From Diphasiastrum complanatum (taxonomy: Eukaryota; Streptophyta; Lycopodiopsida; Lycopodiales; Lycopodiaceae): DNA of 64,000 nucleotides. A program made the translations under genes and the position numbers. The notes under the pieces were generated by a model. That model saw only the letters and a list, made by a program, of their open reading frames with translations, was not told the DNA's origin and made no database searches. Location of the stretch: positions 7,191,198 to 7,255,197 of the forward strand of contig CM055115.1 of the NCBI GenBank assembly GCA_029204225.1. The letters are read 5' to 3'. Of the stretch, positions 10,573 to 21,560 are shown piece by piece. Numbering within the stretch: position 1 is the first letter of the stretch; each line of letters begins with the position of its first letter.

Positions 10573-11256
10573 TTATTTGGAGCCCGAGAAAATTGCTTTC
10601 AGACGGTCTATTGTCTTCTGATCCAAGATCAAAAATGATTTCTGTAGCACTTCATCCTTGATGTTTGAGCCAAACAAGGCACTCGAAATGGTTTGGAAAC
10701 CAGGGCTCTGGCTGTTCAGAGCAACCACGGCTTGAGCGGGTGCATCTCCTACATTGAGCTGAAAGTGAATGAGTCCTCTTGGAAAAATCATGACCTCACC
10801 TTTGCTGATGACCCTGGCAAATAGCTTGTTGTCAGCGGTGACAAAACCAGCGTACAAAGTTCCTTAAACAACATAAATGATCTCGGATGCACGGGGGTGG
10901 GTGTGAGGTTGGATAATTCCTCCCTTTGCAAAATCAAGCTTGGCAAAGGATAACCCAAGAGAGTTTAAGCCCGCAAACGTATCCACGTCAGCAAGAATAG
11001 CGCTGGCTCCGACACTGTTGTTAGTCTGGGGAGGAGCTGTGAGGCCATCAAAAACGAAATCATCTGTTGTGACAGCGGCTGGTGTTTTGCAAGGGTAGCC
11101 GTTCAGGTATAGATCCTTGGTAAGATCAGCAACACAAAAGTCCTGTAAAGGATCCGCATCGGCGGCATTGACATTGAGAGGCGCGAATTGTAACAGAAGC
11201 AAGGCCGGGAATACCAGCAGCCCTGCAAAAATGTTGAAGAAAGTTGAGGACTCCAT
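10573..11256 (-). pseudogene. Germin-like protein 1, killed by a nonsense codon
   Basis: The codons specify a 227-residue intronless germin-like protein with a signal peptide (1-31), the cysteine pair C41 and C56, cupin box 1 (HTHPRASE) and box 2 (FPRGLIHFQLN). Codon 131 is TAA (10864-10866) where the sister gene at 28884-29567 has AAA lysine. The adjacent base of codon 130 also differs, so two neighbouring bases changed (AA to TT). The stop falls between the two metal-binding boxes and removes the fourth metal ligand, so the product could not fold as a cupin. All other codons remain open; I see only one other residue difference (P76 against A76). Inactivation is therefore very recent. A candidate polyadenylation signal lies at 10342-10347. 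Confidence 0.93.
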
Positions 11257-11396
11257 GTTGTCTGAAATGAACTTTGTTGAAAACCTCAGCTTATACGACG
11301 TAAGATGGACTGAAACTATTCCAACAAGACAGATGCGTATGTCGCTGAACTGAGAGGTTGAGCGATGCCTATGTGAGATCGAGATCTGCGCAACAG

Positions 11397-11405
11397 ATAT
11401 ATAAT
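11397..11405 (-). promoter_or_regulatory. Probable TATA box of GLP 1
   Basis: The plus strand reads atatataat (ATTATATAT on the minus strand), 141 bp upstream of the ATG. The same element sits at the same distance in GLP 2, and an AT repeat takes its place in GLP 3. Confidence 0.55.
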
Positions 11406-11769
11406 ACAGTGGTGAAGAGGCAGAGATGATAGAGTTTCTAGGGTTTTAAAACTTGACTTTCAATGACAGGATTTTATATTGTTATCAAACTTGATGAAGT
11501 CTCAACCAAGGATAAATTCGAGCTCAAGAGATGTTTTGTTCAAGTTGAAAGACCTACGACTAAGTGGCAAAGCCAAAAACTTATGATGCTCAAATGTATA
11601 AGACTAAAATAGGCTAAATTTTTGTCTATAGAATATTTACAAAAGTTTAAAAGCACCAAGTAAAATTCCAATTTCAACAAACGTCCTCTAAATCTTCACC
11701 TAGTTTTTAGAATGGATTTTTTGTTTCTTACACATAATTGGCATGTCAATATTTTGCAGAAACATGGAA

Positions 11770-11935
11770 CTGTGATTGTTGGGCGAATTTTTCGTTGAGG
11801 GATTGGTCCCGTCGGAAGATCCCCGACAAGGGGAAGGGACCACACAGCCCTTACGCAAGTGGTTAGGGTAACGCCGCATCCAATCCCGAGGGCCGTCATA
11901 GTCACCCCAAACTCTCGGGTCAATGAGAATTTTTC
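11770..11935 (+). repeat. Conserved upstream block with a tRNA-like A box
   Basis: This GC-richer block is also found at 30215-30375. It contains gcaagtggttaggg (11854-11868), which resembles the internal A box of tRNA promoters, followed by a weak B-box-like catccaatcccgag (11877-11890). The spacing, about 24 bp, is shorter than in functional tRNA-derived promoters. It may be a decayed SINE. Confidence 0.3.
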
Positions 11936-11952
11936 AGGCTCTTAGAGGTATA

Positions 11953-13207
11953 ACCGCTAGAAGATGAATAACTGCTACTGATTGACTTCTCAGATTTCTT
12001 GGTCTAGAAAGAAATTTCAGGTAATGTATGCTCGTGAGATGAATGGCTACTCAAGTTCACTACTCAGCTTCTTCATCTGGAAAGAAATGCTAGTGATGCT
12101 GATCTAAATCTTGAGTAGGATCTAACCGGACCTTGGGAGACCCTAAACTAGAAACCACTCTAGTCTTAATAGGATCCAAACCTCTATGGGATGCTAGTAA
12201 GATTCGGAGGAATTCTAGAAGGGGGTCACAAGAGGCCCTCCTAAATCCATCCTACAAATTGAATCTACTATCTGTGACAAGGCCAACTGTTATCTCTCAA
12301 CATACTTTTGGAGTTTGGCTCGTCGTATTGTTAACTTCATCGATACTCTCAGATTGGGATTGGCATAATCGATCCTGACATATGGTTCTACATGATCACA
12401 AGATGGGTCACTGAGAAACTCGAGGCACTTTCAGTCGATTTGGGACATTGTTTTGATGTCGGATTTGGTTGCGTAGATGTGTCATATAGGCAAGATGTTG
12501 CTACAATGTTATCAGAACTTCTTAAAGACTCCTTTTGCATCATTGTGATCATCTTCAAAGTGATCTCGTAGGGTATTATCATTACCAAAGGCACGGTGGT
12601 GTAGGGGAGTTTTTGCCTTGTTTTATGCCTAAAGTCTCTAGCTATTCTATGCTACTTAATAAAGAGACGAGGAAGCAAAGCTATGCTAGGGTCTTTCTAA
12701 AAACCCAAAATTTTATCTAAGTTTGGAGGTCGAGGTTGGTGAACAGAAGATCATATGGATAACTCTGTATGTTCTTACACAAGTTTTTCCCAATTGATGT
12801 GGACTTTCGTGTGATGATTAGTTTTGGAGTTTTACACGATGCTTATTGGCTTCGTGAATAACAAACTTTACTACTTCATCGGTGCTTATTGGCTTCGTGA
12901 ATAACAATCTTTACTACTTCATCAACGCTTATTGGCTTCATGAATAACAAACTTTACTACTTCATCGGCTTGAAATATCCACCACCTCTGAATGCTACTC
13001 TCAAACAAGCAGTTGCACAACGCTAACAATGGGTCCACCAAGCCAGAAAAGGATCACCTAGTGAAATCTGTTATAAGTGAAACGTTGGTTCAATTTTAGA
13101 ATCTATTTAATTGTCACAACGACATGAAAGTAGTTTTGTCTAGTTCTTGCTCTATAGGACACATGATAAAATATGGAATGAAAGATGTAAGTTTTTGGTT
13201 CTTTGGC
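11953..13207. other. No recognisable gene; contains a 43-bp tandem repeat
   Basis: No open frame here resembles a known family. The only structure I see is a 43-bp unit starting gcttattggcttcgtgaat repeated three times at 12841-12968, with copies starting at 12841, 12884 and 12927. The copies differ by only a few bases. Confidence 0.7.
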
Positions 13208-13918
13208 GATGATGCCTCACTCGAGCTTTTGCTATAATTGTGTAATGATTGTTTGCACATTGATTGTTTACCTTTTGGCTTTAATTGTTCTTAATTACTT
13301 TGATGATTATGTTCTCCTGCCTGTCGAATAGCTGAAGGTGCAGTGTTGAAAAGAGGTCATGAGATGATAGAAAGCAATTCAAAATAGTCGAAGTAAATAG
13401 ACGACTTCATCGAGTGCAGTGGAATGAACCTTCTTTCCTATGCATGACTATGCCTATCAATATTGAACAAAAAGGTAGTGATAGAAATCACGTTCACCCT
13501 TTAGCAACTAACTTTGAAATCACTAGCAACTAAGTGATTACGTAGCCAAACATAAAGCATTGAAATATCAAACAATTATCAGCTACAAAGTATTACATAG
13601 AGGCAAACATACTCACATATACTGAACGCAACAAGAAGATTGATTGACTCAGTAAGAAAAACAAATCAGAATGCAAATGAGCACAAGGTGAATGTGGGTC
13701 GAAGCCGCATACTCTAAGCTATCTCTGAGTAACTGAGAATATGTCTGAATTAAGCACTTCCGCTAATAAGCAGTAAGTGCAATAGCATACTCTAAATCAA
13801 CTCTAAAACTGAAGTAGAATACTCAAGAGTGTCCAAGCTTGAAAGTTTGAGAGAGATGCTAACTATTGCTTCAATTGATGAAAAACAATAGAAGTATGAT
13901 CAACTATTTATACTAAGA
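13208..13918. repeat. Sequence partly shared with GLP unit 2; possible LTR remnant
   Basis: The bases 13208-13280 and 13507-13640 recur at about 30630-30825, where the intervening DNA is deleted. The right part (about 13660-13918) has a tatttata motif on approach to the RT fragment and may be an LTR, but I found no borders. No coding signal is present. Confidence 0.5.
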
Positions 13919-13920
13919 AA

Positions 13921-14787
13921 TTAGATTGTCAATTGCGTTATCCAGTTGGCTAATGCATCCTTAGTTTCTTGAACTAGCATCAAACAACTTCCACTAAGAA
14001 TAATGTCATCTACATAGATTAGAAGAATGACAATATTACTACCATCAAACTTTAAGTACATAGAAGGATCATAGTCACTAAGCGCAAATCCTAATGAAAG
14101 TATAAAGTTGTTGAGTCTTGAATTCCATGATCTAGGTGCTTGCTTCAAGCCATAATGACTTCTAAATAGCAAACACACCTTAGATTTATCCTTGATGAAT
14201 CCTTGAGGTTGTTCCACGTATATCTCCTCCTCAAGATAGCCATTCAAAAAAGCATTGGAGACATCAAGTTGATACAATTTCCACTTAAAAAATATGGCAA
14301 GAGAGATTATGATTCTTATTGTCACCATCTTTGCTATAGGAGCAAAGGTTTCTTCATAGTCAAGGCAATATATTTGTGCAAAGCCTCCAGCACATAATCT
14401 TTCCTTGTACTTGTTGATGGAGCCATCATGATTGTACTTGATCTTGAACACCCACTTGCGTCCAATGATGTGCTTGTTAGGTGGTGGATCCACTAGCTCC
14501 CGTGTGTGGTTGGTGATCAAGGCATCATATTCAATCTTCATGGCCTCATACCACTCCTTGGTATTGAGGGCTTCTTGGACATCTTTGGGCTCCTCATGAG
14601 AAACAAAATAAGCATAAGTGGAATCAAGATCCACTTGTTTTCCTTTGTCATCATAAGTGAGCCTCTTAGGCTCGGATCTCTCCCTCATGGATCTTCTAGG
14701 AGTGAAAATCTGAGGACTTCCATCTTCAAATCTCGACCCCTCCATATCTTGATTGTCTTCAATATCAAAAGGTGATAGATTTTGAGG
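13921..14787 (-). pseudogene. Copia reverse transcriptase fragment with intact YVDD
   Basis: The open frame 14745-13921 (274 codons) runs from the integrase/RT linker (RRSMRERSEPKRLTYDDKG) through KWVFKIKYNHDGS, ETFAPIAKM, QLDVSNAFLNGYLEEE and LKQAPRSWNSR to IYVDDIILSG. Unlike element A it keeps the catalytic YVDD. It stops after ANWITQLT, where the sequence is truncated. The last 34 bp also survive next to element E copy 1 (30836-30869) and copy 2 (about 42366-42399). Confidence 0.88.
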
Positions 14788-15060
14788 TTACTTGATCCTG
14801 GCCCCTTCTAGATTGGACTTTTCTTCTTCATGAAAAACTACATCTCTACTTTCAATTACTGTAGAATTAGAGAGCATGTAGATTCGATAGGCTTTCTTGT
14901 TGGATGAATATCCAACCATTACTCCTTTTCTTGCACAAGGATCATCCTTCTTTCTCGTTTCCAAGAGACTATGGACAAAGCATATGCATCCAAATACTCT
15001 AAGGTGATCAACCTTAGGTTTCTTCAAATAAAGTGCTTCATATGGTGACTTTCCTACAAG
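14788..15060 (-). pseudogene. Copia integrase C-terminal fragment
   Basis: Continuous with the RT fragment but in another frame. Its landmarks are GKSPYEALYLKKP, FGCICFVHS and RKGVMVGYSS. It is cut at about 15060, where a plus-strand copia RNase H scrap begins. It is of the same lineage as elements A and C. Confidence 0.82.
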
Positions 15061-15061
15061 A

Positions 15062-15492
15062 GCGTCTCAGGAGGATGAACGATAGCAGCCCGGACAACTA
15101 TCATATGGATCAGTAGGAAGTAGACCGTGACCGCGCAATCATCTTGCAAAGCAGAGTATGTTGCAGCAGCGAAGATGACGAACAAGCTCACATGGCTCAA
15201 GTAGTTTCTTGACGGACTGGGAGAGAACTCCAACGAGCCACTGCTACTCTTCATGGATAATACATCCACCATTCATCTGACGAAGGATCCAGTGTTTCAT
15301 TCCAAAACGAAACACATTGCTATCAGATATCATCTGATAAAAGATCTGGTTGAGAAAGATAGGCTAAATACCGAGTTCATTCCAACGAAGCAGATGGTGG
15401 CTGATATCTTCACAAAGCCTCTTGACAAGGCGATTTTTGAGAAGCAGCGCACAAGCTTAGGAATAAAAAAAATACCAGCTTTGAGAGGGAGT
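15062..15492 (+). pseudogene. Copia D RNase H fragment and polypurine tract
   Basis: In one frame, with two internal stops, the translation reads TVTAQSSCKAEYVAAAK, then MDNTSTIHLTKDPVFHS, KTKHIAIRYHLIKD and VADIFTKPLDKA. This is the end of a copia RNase H of a lineage different from A and Z. A purine run (ttgagagggag, 15481-15491) leads into the LTR at 15493. Confidence 0.85.
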
Positions 15493-16920
15493 TGTAAAAA
15501 CCAAATGTTTCTATTTTTCAAAGCCTTAGTATTTTTCCTTAGTTTTTTCTCTGCTGTTTTTTACAACTGTGCATTTTGAACTAGTTTCGCACAGTCTGCA
15601 TTTTTTAACTGTTTTGTCGCACAGTTCGGTTTTTGGGTCATGAGAAAAATTCATCCCTAGGTCTAAAACACTTAGAAAATAATTTTTAGAGCTTTTCTTG
15701 ACACTGTCGCATTTTTTGCATTTTTGTGAAAAAGGAGACACTGTTTCTAAAATGCCTTAGAAAGATTTAGACCCTTAGTAATAGGGACACTCACCCTTAG
15801 AAATGCGACATTTGTCTTAAAACTGCTTTTTGACCTAAAGTTGGATTTTTCGCATTTCGTCTTTTTCAGTTTTCAGAAAAAGCTACAACTATCTTTAAAA
15901 CGAGGACACCTACCCTTAAAGATGGGGCACTAGCCTTAGAACTATTTTCTACACTTTAGTCGGCCTTTTTGCCCTTCGGCTTTTTCGCTTTTCCGAGAAA
16001 GCTTCAACTGCCTTTAGAAATGGTTCATGTCCTTAACTCATGTTTTTTGCCTACCCTTAAAAAAAGAGACACTGCCCTTAAAACTGGTTTCTGCCTTGTG
16101 TCGATTTTTTCTCCTTTCAGAAAAAGTGACATTGTAGCCAAATGCCCTAAAAACCCTTCTGACCTACCTAAGGCCTTTTCGCCTGTTTGCGAGAAAGGCA
16201 ACACTGAAAAACGAAGGTGCACTTGAAATCCCAAAGGTGTCTTTCTGGCATAAACCAAAGGTGCCCTTGAAAAAGCGACACTACTCTTAAAGTCGCAAAA
16301 GGCAAAAAGCGAAGCCCTGCAGCGTGAAGGCCAGAGCGCAACAGACAGAAGGCAGATGACTCACAGAGGACATTGACAGAAAACCGAAATCAGTTTCGAT
16401 TAAGGCTAATGCATTTCTTTTGATTAAATCTTCTAACTTAATCAGTCCCCAAGATTGATCACATATAGAGATCAACGAAGGATGTAGAGATAGAAGCAAA
16501 AGACACACACAGTCACGGACAAAATACAGGCAGACAGTCTGAGATAGCTTTAGAGTGAGTTTTACATATCAGCAGTAGCTAGTCATACTATTCGCGAGAA
16601 GAGAATATCTCTCTTGTGCCAACGCGCTGATCTGGGAAACAGACAACGTTCAAGAATTGTATTGTAAATTCAGTTCTGATATAGAAGCCGTTTTCTCAAT
16701 GTTCTGTTTGTTGATGTGTATGATCTGTAAAAATTTGAATGCATGCTATCAGTAGATAAATTTCTGCTGTTGTTTTATTCAACATTATCTGTTGTTTACA
16801 AGTTTGAAATTTTATAACAGATCTACAGTAGCTGATCTGGGGTTTGAAAGAGAATCAGACCGCAGTCTGTAGCAGTAGCTACTCCTGCCAAGTCAGCTCT
16901 ATCTGGCCTGTCAATCCCGT
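15493..16920 (+). repeat. Long 3' LTR of copia D with degenerate internal repeats
   Basis: It starts tgtaaaaacc right after the polypurine tract. The right end is not certain and is placed where sequence related to copia C begins. A diverged copy of the first 620 bp is at 47017-47640. From about 15700 to 16280 the LTR has no coding function but repeats a loose unit with cttttt-cgcc, gaaaaag-gacact and cccttagaa words. These words give spurious open frames on both strands. Confidence 0.7.
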
Positions 16921-16924
16921 AGGA

Positions 16925-17214
16925 ATTCTACTTTTTCCATCAATAGGTCAATAGATCCACCCTAATATGGAATCAAGATCTCAAGATCCAAAAACAATGT
17001 AAAACATGCTATTTTTAGCTCCTAGAATTTCAGGCTTATCTAAGCACACTTTGGCCTCATTTCAAAGATGCTATCACAATGTAATATGAGGAATGAGGTC
17101 TTGAGAAAGCATCCTATGCTATTTGGCATGTGTGGCATCTATTTACGTGGCCATCTTGCCAAATACAATGCATGTGACCAAAATTGGTCAAGCTAGAATT
17201 GTGAAGTTTCAATA
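16925..17214 (-). repeat. LTR remnant of a copia C-type element
   Basis: The right border is set by alignment with element A: gtttcaata followed by ctcctcctcac, matching ttttcaaca plus ctcctcctcac of element A. The left part matches 10060-10130. This is the 3' LTR of a minus-strand element whose decayed coding region follows. Confidence 0.6.
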
Positions 17215-17600
17215 CTCCTCCTCACAATTTAGCTTGATGAGACTATCTTGGATTAATAATAATTACATGCATAAAAACAACATAATTTACAGGTTCTTGA
17301 TGTATGTACTGATATAATCACTCATTACAATAAGAACATAATTTGAGCTCCATCTTGTCAAATGTAGTGAGAGCTCCATAACAGTTGTCTTCAAGATCCA
17401 AGCTTTGTCTTTGGTAGATTGTTGAATGATTACCTTGGGCTGCAAAATGTGAGTCTCCTCCTCAAAATAAACATGAAAAACAGTAGCTTTCCAAAATATC
17501 CAACTTTTGAATGAAGCACATACAACAAAAACTTGAGATATCACCATCTTGACTTTATCCACCAAAACAATGAACTCCAACTTGGCATTGTTTCAATGAA
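17215..17600 (-). pseudogene. Heavily decayed copia reverse transcriptase
   Basis: The minus-strand frame 17287-17580 aligns with the copia RT stretch of 13921-14745. VKMVISQVFVVCASFKSW stands for AKMVTIRIIISLAIFFKW, YFEEETHILQPK for YLEEEIYVEQPQ, and KDKAWILKT for KSKVCLLFR. The similarity is low but collinear. Its open frame probably survives by chance. Confidence 0.65.
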
Positions 17601-18027
17601 AGTCTTTATTCCTTCTTTTATTCCTTTTACTATTCAGCTTCAAGTTAAAACTTGAATATTAAATGAAACTAGTGAGAAACTAATTTGCTATTTTTAGCAT
17701 CGAAAGAAACTAGTATAAACTAGTTTGTTAATGATTTGTTATTTTTAGCATATTTTGAAGTAGTTTAAACAAGAATTCTGATATAGAAATTTAGTCCTTT
17801 AGAGAAATTGATCATGTGAGCAACTTTTGTTGGTGGACAATTGCATAATTTAAGATTGCTTAAAAGGGTGGGGGGGGGGGGGGGGGGGGGGTTGACTCTT
17901 CAACTTCAATGCTTTGCATGTGTGGACGTTTTTGGCATTGCCTTGCAAAAGGCAAGACTTTGGGTTCAAGTTGGTCAATGGGAGGTTTTTCAAAAGTTAT
18001 CATTAAAGTCAATGCCTTAAACTATAA
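17601..18027. other. Non-coding; contains a 22-G homopolymer
   Basis: AT-rich sequence with repeated tttttagcat words. A run of 22 consecutive G residues spans 17870-17891, preceded by gggt. No gene is apparent. Confidence 0.75.
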
Positions 18028-19045
18028 GGATATGTGCACACAAAAAGCTTTGCCACATTGCTAAGGACTCTATTGCAAGAACTTGGTCCTTTAGATGCAC
18101 CTCCATGCATGCCCACAATTCAGGCACCTTCATATTCAAGTCATCAATAGCCAAAATTTGTGTTCATCTCTTTTTCTTTCATGCATCCCTTGTTCTCAAC
18201 CTACACGATGCATCAACGACATCAACAAAAAAAATAATCAAATAAAGAGTACATATTTGCATTCAGAAAGACCATTTCAATATTGTTTTCATATCTCTAC
18301 TCCAGCACACACTTTGAATCACAGTGCAATTCTTGAGATAACAATAAAAAAAAATGTCACAGTTCCAAGACAACTAGAAATATGAAATAGCTACTTACAT
18401 TATTTGTGGCAGTGCCTTTGTGATACACTACTGCATTCTTGTTGATGAGATTTCATAATTTACGATATGTGTTTCATGTTCTATGATTCATGCAATGTTT
18501 ATGAGTTTATTAGGTTTAGTAATCTTTGATTCTCCATATGTTTTAAGAGTCACATCAAGAGTAGTTCACACAATTTATGTTGATAATAACAACTTTTTTA
18601 ACGTAACATTGTTAAACATGCAGGTATTTTTCCAACCGGATCAACCAAACAACAAGTGGTGGTATGTTGTTCAAGTTAAGCCACGCACAAGACAAGTACT
18701 TGAAAATGTATATATTGATAATGAGGATAGTTGATGAGGATATAGAAACATCTCCAAGTTCCTTAAATGTTAAAAACACTAAAAATGATCTGATGATTCT
18801 GACATAAACAAAAATATTGAGACAGTGTCTGATTACTAGAGTGATGCTAAAATTCATCTAAGTGGAGATGAGTTGCAAGATGTATTGGTTGATGATTTTG
18901 AATCTTGTGATGATGAATAAACTATATGTGTCACAACCATTTTTGTGATAAAATAATAGTTTACAAAATTGCATATGTTTATTTATTTATATATTTATCC
19001 ATTTATTTATTTATCTATATTTATATATTGTTTTTTGAATCCTTA
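18028..19045 (+). mobile_element. CACTA-like transposon fragment, copy 1
   Basis: This block recurs at 36509-37600 with over 90 percent identity by eye. At 18624-18734 an apparent exon begins after a splice-acceptor-like tgcag and reads VFFQPDQPNNKWWYVVQVKPRTRQ. This resembles the QVFYV...W.VV..KPR segment of the DUF4216 domain found at the end of CACTA (En/Spm) transposase-type proteins. The frame is broken after NVYIDNED, and an acidic tail (DFESCDDE and stop) lies near 18894-18918. No CACTA termini were identified, so the class is tentative. Confidence 0.45.
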
Positions 19046-19719
19046 CATCTTTATAAATTGTTGCAATTTTTTAATTCACTTTAAGTTCTATCTCGCAATC
19101 ACTTATCAATCTAGTCTAAAACCTACGTAGCAATGGAAAAGCTTATCAAAGATTTATCAAAAATTGATTAATCAAAGGAAAACAATTAGTTAGCATACAT
19201 TGAACATTTCTATATGTATCAAAAACACTTTCCTTCTTGCAATATCCTTATTACTGAAAATCTATAGAAGTCATAATGAGGGCAATATTGAACCATGTGT
19301 TTGTAAACATTCAAAGCAATCGTTCAATTATTGTTTCACCTTTGCAAATACACATGTTTTTTTCATCTCGCCATCTAGCTTAATGGACTATTTATTGTTA
19401 TATTTAAGTATGATAAATATGAAAACACATCATAGTTTTTATAGTGAAATCCATTCACAAAATTTCATTTAGTTTTAAGAACCTATAATTTGTTAAGAAT
19501 TTATTTTTTTCACCACATGTCCAAGCAAATTTTTCTAAACATTGTCATGTATGGCAAATTAAATTGCTTGTCACGTGTGGCAAATCTCCAAACAAATCTG
19601 TAACTATCATCACCCATGTAGTGCTATGTGTGGAAAATCTCTAGACTATTGCAACGCACGGCAATCTACTAAACATAGAATCACATCATTAGTTAACACT
19701 AATCAACTAGTTAGTTAGT
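19046..19719. other. No recognisable feature
   Basis: AT-rich sequence without a plausible gene. The corresponding stretch, together with most of the copia H LTR, is absent from the second copy of the block, where 37600-37671 carries three short repeats of tttataaattgttttttaaatc instead. Confidence 0.6.
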
Positions 19720-20061
19720 CTGTGTCATTGCTACTTGTTTCAACTGGGCGTGAAGCCCGTTGAGCTGCCAGCTGGCAGCGCGAAAGATTTTCCTTCGTCT
19801 GTTTCGTAATCTCCCGTTTGCTTTTGTTCTTTTTGTAGTTTTTATTTCGCGTCCCTTTCTCAACTTTGGGGTCTTGGAGGGGTGTTTGCGATTCGCGATT
19901 GATTTGAGAATCATTCGTGCTTCGAGTCAAAGACACGTTGACTTTTGCGAATTGTTCTCGTTCGTGCTTTGAGTCAAAGTCACGTTGACTGTCGCGAATT
20001 GTTCAGCCTTCATGTCTTGCTCGTGCTGCCACAAAGTTGCAGGAGTTCACCATTTTTGACA
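19720..20061 (-). repeat. 3' LTR of copia H, copy 1
   Basis: The right border (catttttgaca, then actccctctt) is the TG end of a minus-strand LTR next to a polypurine tract at 20062-20075. The left border is approximate. Inside is a 47-bp direct repeat (19914-19960 and 19961-20007). Each unit contains gtcaaagacacgttgac or gtcaaagtcacgttgac, an inverted pair of TTGAC W-box cores. Confidence 0.6.
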
Positions 20062-21560
20062 CTCCCTCTTGAACCTTGCAACTTTGTTCGTTTAATCCAA
20101 TTGCCTCTCTTTGCTTGGTAGAGAGTGGCTTGTCGAGTGGTTTCATGAGGAGATCTGCAATCATATTTTATGATTTTATGAACTGGACCTGGAGCTCTCC
20201 TTTCGAGATCAAATCTCAAATATGATGGTACTTCAGAGGAATGTGCTTTGTCTTTGAATGGAAGACAAGATCCTGGGACAGATAGATGGCACTCTGAGAG
20301 TCCATCATCATCGTGCTTGGCCCCTCTTGTGGTATCCCGATTGCCTCCAACATCATTTGCAGCCACACTACCTCATTCCCCACTTTCAAAGCTGCGACAT
20401 GTCGCAAGAGGATTGAGCTACCAAGGTTTGCTTTTTGCATATCCAGCTGATTGCAGCTCCGCACGCTATCGTATAGCCTCTAGTTATGGACTTGTTGTCA
20501 TCTTTGCAGCTCGCCCAGCTTGCATCACTGTAGTGATGCAGCTCAAATTCTTTCGTTTCGTTTCTAGCTCTATAGGTTAATCCAATATTCTGGGTACCCT
20601 TCAGATATTGTAGGATTCGTTTGGTCATTTTCCAATGTGCTAGACCAGGATTGGAACATAATTGGCTCAATGCGTAAACAAAGAAGGCCAGATCGGGTCT
20701 GGTACAAATCGTTAAGTACATCAGACTACCGATTAAGTTATGGTAGGGTAAACCTGCCATCTTCTATTTTTCCTCTTCTATTTTTGGGCAATCCTGTTTT
20801 GTGAGCTTGGCTCTAGCTATCATTGGTGTGGCTTTCTTTTCACAGTCCACCATGTGGTACTACTTCAGCATTTTTTCGGCGTACTCTGACTGACTTAAGT
20901 GCATTTTGCCATTTGTTCGATCTCTTATGATCTCCAGCCCTAGGCATTTTGTTGCTTCTCCAAGATCTATGATTTCGTAGTTTTCAGAAATCAGACTCTT
21001 CGTGTCCTTGATTAACATCAAGGAATTTCCTATCATCAGTGAATCATCCACGAAACTGGTCAGTATCACAAAATCCTTTCCTACTCTTTTGATGTGGACA
21101 TTACAGTCTGGTTGAGTAGGATTGAAGTCTAGGGACTTCAGAAGACCATCAAGCTTTTTGTACCAGACTCGTGATGCCTGTTTTAGACCGTAGATGCATC
21201 TCTACAATCGACAGAAATATTGTCTATTGTCGAGGTCTTCATAGCCTTCACGTTGCTTCATGAAAATTTTCTCTTCTAGATCTCCGTGGAGAAAGGCTGT
21301 TTTCATGTCAATCTGGTGAATTTCCATATTGTACTGTGTGGCGTATGCAAGGAGCAGCCTTATGCTTGTCATCTTGACCATGGGCGAATATGTGTCAAAA
21401 TAGTCGGCACCATATCTCTGCATGTAGCTCTACGCGACAAGCCTTGCTTTGTAGCGACCAATGGTGCCATCTGATTTCAGCTTCTTCTTGTACACCCATT
21501 TGCAGTCAACTACGTTTCTGTTTTTTGGCAGTGGCTCTAATGTCCATGCCTCGTTTCGCC
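20062..21560 (-). pseudogene. Copia H copy 1: reverse transcriptase and RNase H
   Basis: The minus strand from 21560 down reads RT motifs in several frames: DYFDTYSPMVKMTSIRLLL, EIHQIDMKTAFLHGDLEE, and an active site FVDDSLMIG (the family usually has YVDD). Then come CLGLEIIRDR, NLIGSLMYLTICTRPDLAF, and RNase H motifs ELHHYSDASWAS, MMDSQSAIYLS and HSKTKHIPLKYH. Frameshifts and stops are frequent. The H lineage differs clearly from A, Z and E. Confidence 0.85.

Larger units (their letters stand above)
10135..11952 (-). repeat. GLP segmental-duplication unit 1
   Basis: This block is nearly identical to 28449-30398, including the gene, about 430 bp of 3' flank and about 700 bp upstream. The main difference is about 132 bp present only in unit 2 (near 29729-29860). 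Scattered homology to unit 2 continues at 13208-13280, 13507-13640 and 13919-13950. Confidence 0.9.

Noticed and set aside
11117-11353. 78-codon plus-strand open frame overlapping GLP 1, repeated over GLP 2 and in part over GLP 3
   Set aside because: It is antisense to the conserved GLP coding region and is open only because the coding strand is constrained. No independent evidence supports it.
11851-11890. A functional tRNA gene upstream of GLP 1
   Set aside because: The A-box and B-box-like words are too close together and no cloverleaf arms can be paired around them.
12841-12968. CRISPR-like array
   Set aside because: The three 43-bp units are adjacent with no unique spacers, and the genome is eukaryotic. 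No other direct repeats in the window have spacer structure.
16025-16508. Open frames within the copia D LTR on both strands
   Set aside because: They follow the LTR word repeats and change frame with the repeat; no protein similarity is seen.
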